Assembly (NCBI RefSeq): GCF_030247185.1
Contig: NC_080570.1
Span: 5,456,001-5,520,000 of the forward strand
DNA from: Malaya genurostris
Lineage: Eukaryota; Arthropoda; Insecta; Diptera; Culicidae
Reading direction: 5' to 3'
DNA: 64,000 nt
The notes below the pieces were generated by a model. It worked only from the letters and a program-made list of their open reading frames with translations. It had not been told where the DNA came from and made no database searches. Below, piece after piece: positions 55,822 through 64,000 of the stretch. The position numbers and the translations under genes are program-made. How positions within the stretch are numbered: position 1 is the stretch's first letter; each line of letters starts with the position of its first letter.

Positions 55822-56150
55822 TTAAGGCACAATCCGTTTAGGTTTGTGATGCCAAGGGCTTGTCCATGTGGGTCCCTTGAGTCTTTGGTTCTCATCGATG
55901 GGAGTGGTTTTTAATGGCGGTGGTGATGCAATCTTATGGGAATCATTCAGGTGACGGGGAAACGTTTCAAAGGTTCCTTCTGTGGGTCCGCGCGGGAAAC
56001 ATCCCCAGGCTCCGAAGACCCGGCGGGTGGCCCGCATGTTGGTCGTCGACTGGAGCGGCTCTTCGTGCAAAAAAACGGTTTTAACATTAACTTCAATTTC
56101 TTGTCGCATCTGGTGACATCATCATAACGGTCGTTTCTTCAATAGGGATT
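55822..56150. other. GC-rich patch with an unrecognised 95-codon open frame
   Basis: A sharply bounded higher-GC segment amid AT-rich DNA. The minus strand has a 95-codon frame (55822-56109) beginning MRQEIEVNVKTVFLHEEPLQ and rich in Pro, Arg and Thr. I recognise no domain. No good splice sites flank it. It could be part of a retroelement ORF1 or host sequence. The LINE at 56163 inserted just next to it. Confidence 0.3.
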
Positions 56151-56162
56151 TCTGAAAGTTGT

Positions 56163-56938
56163 TTTTTTTTTCATAAATACGTTTATTTCATAGGCAATAT
56201 ACATAAGTTTTTCCTCGCCGTGGCATCCACAATACATAGTACTTTAAACCTAATACATTTCGAATATCATATTAGTATGTTGGTATTCATTAGTTAATCT
56301 AAACACTGTTTTTATCAAACGAGTTGCTATTATAAATTACATTAAATGAAATACATTTATTTTGTACATGATCTTATAACTATTTCAGGTTTGTTTGTAT
56401 CAGCTCATCACTTTTATTCAATATAAGATAGCTGGCTATTGGTTGAACTCATGGAAGAGAAAACAGTCTAACATAAAATAAAACTTAAATTGGAACTCCT
56501 ATGGACTTAATGAAATGATAAAGAAGTTTCATGTAAGGAAGGTCACGACAAGCAAGAATGTCGCGAACTGGGACATTGGATAGTCTATCTATCCACGCAT
56601 GTCCAAACGACATGATCAATGTCGCGGTAACCTTCGGAAGATGTGCATCTTACGTGTAGTGATTGGACATGAGTCTGGACATCACACGAATGAAATCCCT
56701 ACTCACATCCAGTCGCCTGAACCATGCCTTTGTCGATATTTTAGGAATAATTGAGTGCATCCACCGACCCAGATCAGCTTTATCCCCAGAAGCTTGCCAG
56801 CTGGCAAGCGTTCTTTGGCGAGACGCGCTATAGAATTCGTTGAAAGCAATCGGTCTCTCATGAATTTCACCTTCAATAGCACTACGTTTGGCTAAAATAT
56901 CGGCTCTTTAATTGCCTGGAATGGAGCAATGAACCGGG
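56163..56938 (-). mobile_element. 5'-truncated LINE with poly(A) and 12-bp target duplication
   Basis: TCTGAAAGTTGT occurs at 56151-56162 and again at 56939-56950, a perfect 12-bp target duplication. On the minus strand the insert ends with AATAAA followed by a short A run (T run at 56163-56171 on plus), the 3' end of a retrotranscript. The 776-bp insert is therefore a dead-on-arrival LINE copy. Confidence 0.95.
56490..56938 (-). pseudogene. LINE RNase H and C-terminal region
   Basis: The minus strand reads HCSIPGN, a stop, RADILAKRSAIEGEIHERPI, AFNEFYSASRQRTLASWQAS, then FIRVMSRLMSNHYT, a stop, and DAHLPKVTATLIMSFGHAWI. This is the end of an RNase H domain and the following C-terminal region typical of R1-like LINE pol proteins. 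Only two stops in about 135 codons show a fairly young copy. Same family as 15503-15830. Confidence 0.8.
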
Positions 56939-57049
56939 TCTGAAAGTTGTCTTGACTGTGTAAAGTGACGTCTCTACTCAGTATTGTTTGGCAAATCATC
57001 ATGAACAGGTTAACGTCTGAGCAACGGAAATTTATTTTCAAACTCAGTG

Positions 57050-57480
57050 TTCAATTAAAACTATTTATAGCGCAAAATTGTCTTCACTGATGAGGTGCAT
57101 TTTTGGCTGAAGGATACGTTAACAAGCAAAATTGTCATATTTAGAGCAAAGATTTTTCTCACGCCGTTCAAGAATTACCGATGCATCCCGATAACGGTAC
57201 TGTTTGGTGCGGTCTATTGGTTGGTGAAATTATCGGTTCTTATTTCTTTAAAAATGAGAAAGGACGCCGCGTTACCGTGAATCGATACAGAACCATGATC
57301 AATGATTTTTTGTTGCCAAATCTTCAATGGCCATGGATGTGGACGAAATGTGGTTTCAACAGGATGGTGCCACTTGTCATACTGCGGCCGAAACAATCCA
57401 CGTATTGAAAGAACATTTCAACCGACAACAATTATTCGAGAAATGGAAATTGGCTTCCGCGTTATTGTGATTTGACCATT
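57050..57480 (+). pseudogene. Mariner-like transposase remnant (third type)
   Basis: The plus strand encodes VFTDEVHFWLKDTL (first Asp), then in another frame IIGSYFFKNEKGRRVTVNRY and RTMINDFLLPNLQ, then WFQQDGATCHTAAETIHVLK (second Asp). The WFQQDGATCHTA block marks a mariner-like lineage different from the HxDNAPCH mariners elsewhere in the window. The C-terminal third is missing. At least two frameshifts. Confidence 0.8.
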
Positions 57481-57484
57481 GCTT

Positions 57485-60245
57485 AAAACTCTTGAATTCA
57501 AAGCTTAAAACTCGAGGAATGAATATTATTTTTTTTCAACAGGATCTATCGTTCGATAATACCCGCCTAATCACATGTTGGTACGGAACTGTCGCCAAAC
57601 CGGCTGTAGTTTTCTTAGAAACCAGCAAACATCTCGAACCTAATGCATTCGTTAGCGTCAAATTTAATTGCCTAATCAGCCAATGTCAGCGCAATTTCCA
57701 GTGACAGTCAAACAGTCATCCATTCATCAGTCGCTCCATTCAAGAAAAAGAAAACCGCATTCAAATTCCGTCCCCGATGCAGTCTCGATGAGGGTGCATT
57801 CGCCAGAGGGCCGCATTCGAACGCTCGCTCGCTTATCGGTGGTCATCGGTTGAGTGGAAGGTCTGTAATTTCCCAACGAATTTATCATGTTTGAAAAATC
57901 GCTGTGTTTCGCTCAGTCGTCTTGTCGCGCGCGTCGCATGGCCTACTACTATTACTACTGCTATTCGGTTCGGTGACCGGTGCGTGCGGGCAGAGCCAAC
58001 CAATCAAAGATCAAACTCTCCGATAAGCGAAGCCAAACCGTGCAAGTCGTCCGCCGCAGCAATATCGTGGTGGCACTGTCAACAATTGGCGAGTAAATTT
58101 GAATATCACTTCACAGACAAACGCAGACAGTAGTGACCGCGGAGACCGAGCCAATTAAGATGTGACATCTGCCTGTCTGTGATCGAAAGCCACACAAACC
58201 ACTGGCGGCTGATTGGCAAGGTATGTTGTTATCCGCCGTAAACGATACTCAAAATCATCGCCGCAGAGAGAAAGAGTGGAAACAGGGACCAATTCACGGC
58301 CTACTGCGGATCGTGTCAGTGACAGTTGTTTTTTTTTTGTAGTCATAACAACGCACCCGAATCATTGGATTTTCAGGTAGTCTGTCACACGCACCATGTT
58401 TCATCTGATTAATGAAGGCCGCTTGCTTTCACGGAGTTTCGGTAGACCGTCGGAATTGTTGATTTATCGGCGACCTGCCACGAGTCAAACCGCTATGAGC
58501 TTCAACAATAAGATATCATTCTGACTCACCTTGATTCAGTTGTTGAGTGTCAATTCTAAGTAACGACATTATCGCTAATCACACAGTAACTATTTACCGA
58601 TGCCAAGCTAATGCACTGTAATCATCTCGAACACTGGAAATTCATTACAGTCACCAGCTGCACAAAACGGGCACCGAGATAAATCTGTCAGTTTGTATCA
58701 GCGAAGGTATGTGAAGTATTACAGCGAAACCGAGGTGTATCCAATCGGAACGCATTCTACATTTCAAGGCCCCTGTGTCGTATCGTTCCGTTGCATTCAC
58801 AATTATGAACGATTAGAAGGATGCAATTAAGCTCGGATTGTCTCGGATTAGTCCGCGGTTTCGTCGACCACCTTTTCCTAATGGGATGTGTCCATCCGTC
58901 GTTTCAATCAAAGTTGCCTCGAGGAAACTCTGGTGAAACACGACTCCCAATCCGTTCGCGGTCCCAAAACTTAATCAACTCTGTATAAATCGGTAATAAA
59001 ATTCAATTTAATTTTTAATTTATCCGGTTTTCATTTTTCCGAGGTACGCGCCTCAAGCACTACTGACAGGCGGCAGACCACCTTCCTTCCACCAACCTCT
59101 TTCATCGCATTTTCGCCAACACTAATTGAATTCTGAAATCCCTGACCATCACCACCAACGAACCGTTACGGCTCATTGCCGGCAGTTCTCGGATGAGTGA
59201 ATTTCCTGCCGACGTCTTCGATCCGTTTCAGTCACTCTAGCTAGGCATCGGAAGGTCAATTCCCTCCCCCGGCTCAGGTGGTCGTCACTTTACTCTGATT
59301 AAAATCGTTTACGAGAAGAAGGGAAAAAAGCTTTCCCATGACTCCTAAAGCGATCTATGATCTATGCGAAATTGCTTTCGCTCGAGTTGATCGGTGTTTT
59401 TTTTTTCTTTCTTAACCCAGCAACCTGTGCCATCCAACCTATGCTAGTAGGTTTGTATTTAACCAAGGCTAACTCGAATCATCAAACTAATTACGTAAGA
59501 CACAAACACAAGTCATTCACCACCGCAATTCAAGCCGATCGATCACCAAGTCTCGCTTCTTTTTTCTTCCCAAACACGCACACACCCCCTGAACGTCCAA
59601 TCGTGTAAAAAACCTGGGATCAGAAAATCAACACGACATACGAAGCGAAGGAAAAGCCGCGTCCGTCGAACGGCGAAAACAAGATCCCGATTGCTTTGAT
59701 TGATCTTTCGTTAGGCGGAACGGGAAGCAACAACAGCAACCCAAACACAAAGACGCCCTTGCCTTTGTCCACGAGGCCACAAGGAGTGGCGCTGATTCTG
59801 GATGGGTTGTTATTGTGAAGCTGGTTTCGGTTATCTACAAGAAAACGGTGACCATTGGTTGGGATCGACCTTTTGTTAGAGGAAAAAATAACACAAACAA
59901 ACAATATGGGACAACCTTTCTCTTCTGTATTTTTTTCCGAGTGATCGAATTTGAGTCACGAGTATTCATCCTGGATCTCGGGGAGGGATCTCGCATGTCT
60001 TTCAAGTTTGTTCTGTAGACAATCAGAAATGGGCACTTGTGGGCTTTTTATGGTGCGCTCACTTATTGTGTGTTTCCTGCAGCCGATCTAGCGATCTTTC
60101 GGGTTTGGTTATGGCTTTTATACACGCGAGGATGAAAGCTTCCAGGTCAGCATTGATAGTTTCTTGTCGAATGAATTCGGAATAAGTTCGGCATCATTGC
60201 CCAGAACCTGTATTTTTTTTTTAAACCGAGTGAGTCGTTTTGACT
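57485..60245. other. Largely single-copy-looking island
   Basis: Higher GC than the flanks, especially 57700-59750. Many short open frames on both strands without motifs. A TTTTCAGGTAG near 58366 resembles a weak fused splice site but lacks a good pyrimidine tract and donor. No exon is confidently recognised. Confidence 0.35.
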
Positions 60246-60589
60246 TGTCGTGGAATATTTCGCTTATTACTACTGGTGAGATTAGAAAAAGTAAGCCTTT
60301 TGAATTTGAACATAGCTTTTGACGGTACTCACGTCAATCCGGTTATGACACTGGTATTACCCATCCACCAATTCCACTGTCGATATTTGAGTGACCTCTG
60401 CCTTCAGGTTTTTATTGTTGTGCTCTGTGTTTTTATTTACGGCAATCGAGTTATTAGCGAGAATTAATGACACCCGGATGTTTCACTTTTGAATATAATT
60501 TTTATTGAGTATTGTTTGCTTTTTAATGAATTCTTTTTTTTATATTTGGGTTTTTCGGACTCAAACTACATCACTTTCAAATTTGCGAA

Positions 60590-61320
60590 GATGGAGTAGG
60601 AAGAACAGCTGCGGTGTAAAATAATTTTGCGCACGTACCTTGAAAATCCAGTTCTCTCGCAGGAGGTTGTAAATTTCACAATCTACGGTATCTCGTATTT
60701 TCAATCGTCACAAATAACATTCAACTGTTGATGGGAAGAAAAAAAAAGTCCAAAATGGATTCCCAAAAAGTCAAAGAAAAACCAAGTGGGTAGTTCAAGC
60801 TTTCAAGAGGAATTCAAACAGTTGTAGCGAAGAAAATTGCATTTGAGTAGAACATTCGTGAAAAACGCGAATAAACGAGTGGTGGGAATATTAGGTGCAC
60901 GGAGACTCTTCGCACTGTCTCAGTTTGATGTCCCAGAAGACATTAGAAAGCAGAAAATGTCTTCAAAGTTCGTCAAAGAAAAAAAAACGCATGGTTTGGC
61001 AATCAATTTGCTCATGCGGAAAAAGGAGGCCCCCGTTTTTGGCAACAGGAACTGTCAACGGACAGGTTTTGATAAATGGAATGCATTTCAACGCGTCTGC
61101 TTTTACACTCTAAGAGTAAATTCAGCAGCTGCAAGATTCATATGGGAGGTCTATAATGTAAATGAAACTGAAACAAACGTATCCCCAGCAATCCGTTCTA
61201 GTTTTATTTATTCGACCAGTTCTTCTGTCAAATTTAAAACTGGTCTACGATGCCGTTCTATTTTTTGTATATTTGAAACACGAGTAAAACACTGCTGGGG
61301 CTGCCAGTTTTTCTTGTTAT
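60590..61320 (+). pseudogene. DD37E transposase remnant
   Basis: The plus strand begins with EEQLRCKIILRTYLENPVLS (N-terminal HTH region) near 60600, then QFDVPEDIRKQKMSSKFVK near 60930. In an adjacent frame come RMVWQSICSCGKRRPPFLAT and GTVNGQVLI, the stretch between the first and second catalytic residues. The part with the second Asp and the Glu is missing or unrecognisable after 61110. Several frameshifts. Resembles the lineage of the remnants at 1.65 and 27.3 kb. Confidence 0.7.
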
Positions 61321-61369
61321 AAAATTCAGATTTAAATTTTGTAACTGACATAAATGTCTTTTTAAATTT

Positions 61370-64000
61370 TTGAACATTGACTTTTGATTCTCGATTCTGG
61401 TTTTTCGACTTTTCCTTTCAAATTTCGATGCATAATTTTTTGATTTCGGGCAAATTTTCAACTTTTGACTTTTTCCTCTCGATTCTTGAAATGCAACGTT
61501 TGGCTTTGGAATTTTTTACTTTTGATTTGAGATATCAAAGTTATGGATTTGATTTTTAACTTTCCATTTGTTTGTTATGTTTAACTACGGAAATTTTGTT
61601 TTTTTTTATTCACCGGCTTTCGAATTTCCACATAAGACTGTAGATTTCTGGCTTCTATTTTAAGATGTTGACTTCTATCACTTATGTCGTTTGACTTTTG
61701 ACTTTTAGCATTCAGTTTTCAGCTTTTTAGCTTTTCGATTTTCGACTTAATTTTTGATCATTAACTATTGACTAGTGGCTTTTGATTTTTGACTTTCGAG
61801 TAGTAGCAACTGGCTCTTGATCTATGATTTTTTTACTTTTAATTATCGTTGTTGAACATGGACTTCTGTCTTTTGACTTTTGATTATTGGCTTATTTTTT
61901 TACTTTCAACTTTAGACGTTCGATTTTCAACATACGTTCACCTTTTTACTTCTTGATTTCGGACTTTGACTTTCTACTTTCGACATTTTCCTCTCGACGT
62001 TCGAAATGCAACGTTTGTCTTTTCATTTGAGATATCAATATTTTGGCTTTGATTTTTAACTCAACACTGTTTTGACTAGTGGTTTTAGATTTTTGACTTC
62101 CGAGTAGTAAAAACTGGTTTTTGTTCACTGATTTTTCACTTTTAATTATCATTGTTGAACATGGAATTCTGTCTTTTGACTTTTAATTATTGGCTTTTAT
62201 TTTTTGAGTTTCAACTTCAGTCGTTAGATTTTCAACTTCTCCAACTTTTTACTCTTTTTTTTTGAAACCTCAAGTTTTTGGTTTCCAATATTTGATTTAG
62301 TATATTTGACATGATTTGAATTTTGATTCAATATGTATTGATTTTTGAAAATTGATTTTCATGTTCCACTGTTCGATTTCTGATTTTCCACTACGATATT
62401 AGATAATTAATTTTCAATTCTCGAATTTTGTCTTTTGATTTCGGTTTTCGATTTTTTTTCTTATTCATCGGCTCTCGACTTTCGACATTAGATTTTTATT
62501 TTGAAATTTTAACTTGACACTTATGTCGTTTGAATCTTCTATTGTTTTTTTTTCTTTTAACTTTCAACATTCGTTTTTCGGCGGTAAACTTTTTATCTTT
62601 TCAATATTCATCTTTCGACCTAATTTTTGTTATTTGACTAGTGACTATTGACTTTTGACTGTTTATTCTGGACTTATGGCTTTTGATTTTTACTTTTGAC
62701 TAATAGCAAGTGACTATTGAACTTTGATTTTTGACTTTTGTTTATAATTTTTGAATATTAACTTCTGACTTTTGACTCGAGACATTTCTTTTTTGACTCT
62801 CAACTTTCGGTTTTTCCCTCTTGACTTTTGAAATGCAGCATTTGGCTTTCGATTGGACAGTTGAAAGTTTTGGTTTTGATGTTTGACTTTCGACATTTAG
62901 TTCTGTATATTTTAGACTTGATTTGTTATTTGACTCAATATATTTTGTTTTTTGACAATTGATTTTCAAGTTTTTCGGTTTCTGATTTTCTACCTCGATA
63001 TTAGATACTTGTTTTTTAACTTTCGAATTTCGTGTTTTGATTTCGGTTTGCGGAAATTTTGTTTTCGATTCACCGGCTTTCCACATTTGACTGTGACTTT
63101 TTTACTTCTACTTTTGAATTTTGACACTTATGTCGTTCGACTGTCGGTTTTCTTTTGACTTTTGACTTTTAGCATTCGACTTTCAGCTTTTCACTTTTTT
63201 TGTTTTTCAACGATTATTGACTATTGACTAGTGACATTTGTTTTTTGACTAATGACTTTCAACTTTTGAGTATGCACAATTGTGTTTTTAATTTTTTCAT
63301 TTTGATTTTAATTTTTGAACATTAACTTTTGATTATGGACTCTTGATTTTTGTTATTTTTTACTTCTAACTTTTGATTTTCGATGAATTTCGTAATTTGA
63401 TCTTCAACTTTCGATTTTTTCTTCTCGATTTTTGAAATGCAACGTTTGCCTTTTGATTTGAGACATCAAAGTTTTGTTTTTTTGATTTACCGGCTCTCTT
63501 TCCACATTACACTGTGAACTTCTGGCTTTTATTGTTGGATTTTGATTTTTTACATTTATGCCGTTCGATTCTCGGCTTTCTGCTTTTAATTTTTTCTTCT
63601 TTATCTTTTACCTGTTTGATTTCGAATTTTGACTTTCAACCTTCCGTTTTTTTTCATCTCGACTTTTGAAAAGTAACGCTTAGCTTTTGATTTGAGACAT
63701 CAAAGTTTTGATTTCGATTTTTAACTTGTGACATTTGGTTCTGTGCATTTGTGCATTTTGGTTTGATACTTGAGTTAGTTTATATTTTGCATTTTGACAA
63801 TTGACTTTCATGTTTTATTTTTCGGTTACTGGTTTTCCATTTTGTCTTTTGAATTCAGACTTTGGCATTTTTTTTAATTCACCGGATCTAGAATGTGACT
63901 TCTGACTTTTATGTTTGGATTTTGACTTTTATTACTTTTGTTGTTTGACTTTTCACTTTTGACTTTCAACTTTCGGCTTTTAACTTTTTAACATTCAACT
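61370..64000. repeat. Long degenerate TTTTGACTTT-type repeat array, runs off the end
   Basis: More than 2.6 kb of drifting 6- to 14-base units such as TTTTGACTTTTGATT and TTCGACTTTC. Higher-order blocks recur, for example CTCGATTTTTGAAATGCAAC followed by GTTTG, at intervals of roughly 500-800 bases (near 61475, 62000, 62820, 63430, 63660). Minus-strand frames give repetitive K/S/Q peptides and are not genes. Confidence 0.9.

Noticed and set aside
58360..58376. TTTTCAGGTAG as another recursive splice site
   Set aside because: Only a short, impure pyrimidine tract and a weak donor (GTAGTC).
62714..63086. Minus-strand frames rich in Lys, Ser and Gln
   Set aside because: Translation of the TTTTGACTTT-type array.

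Overview
This is eukaryotic, AT-rich and heavily transposon-loaded DNA with no prokaryote-style gene layout. I recognise no complete host protein-coding exon. Several DD37E Tc1/mariner (ITmD37E-type) elements, which are well known from mosquitoes, occur with mariner copies, Jockey- and RNase-H-type LINEs and many MITEs, so a mosquito (Culicidae, probably an Aedes-like culicine) is the likeliest source. That assignment is inference. The window looks like a long intron or intergenic region. Two plus-strand sites near 0.77 kb and 37.95 kb join a 3' splice site directly to a 5' splice site, as recursive (ratchet) splice sites of very long insect introns do.

Layout. 0-9 kb: single-copy-looking DNA, a DD37E remnant (1.65 kb), two decayed GAATTC-motif repeat blocks in opposite orientation (2.3 and 6.35 kb), the first of three dispersed repeats with histone-3'-end-like signals, and a mariner remnant (7.1 kb). 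9-18.7 kb: a MITE inside a LINE fragment, two related DD37E elements (9.5 and 15.8 kb), a diverged direct duplication (12.2/12.9 kb), a LINE RNase H piece, a hAT-type MITE with a perfect 8-bp target duplication, and a TAGTTC/TAGTTTC microsatellite. 18.7-21.3 kb: unannotated island. 21.6-25.3 kb: nest of two mariner 3' parts, a second DD37E subfamily inserted between them, and a Jockey LINE. 27.3-31.1 kb: a DD37E remnant and a complex array of LINE tails, ACGCGG-rich units and a large hairpin MITE. 34-35.2 kb and 45-46.2 kb: the other two histone-like repeats. 39.6-42.2 kb: an internally deleted mariner split by a 1.66-kb TA-flanked element. 46.7-47.9 kb: the third member of the first DD37E family.

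49.7-52.9 kb: a LINE remnant with a recognisable pol (RT plus RNase H), exactly bracketed by 299-bp direct repeats. 54.5-55.3 kb: a second hAT-type MITE of the same family, again with a perfect 8-bp duplication. 56.1-57.5 kb: a 5'-truncated poly(A) LINE with a 12-bp target duplication and a mariner-like remnant. 60.6-64 kb: a DD37E remnant and a degenerate TTTTGACTTT-type repeat that runs off the end.

The higher-GC stretches between transposons (about 3.6-6, 11.2-12.2, 14.3-15.3, 18.7-21, 31.6-33.8, 35.7-38.7, 42.5-44.9, 48.7-49.7 and 57.5-60.2 kb) look single-copy and may hold host regulatory sequence, but I cannot assign a gene to any. None of the transposases looks fully intact: all show frameshifts, stops, truncation or lost catalytic residues.
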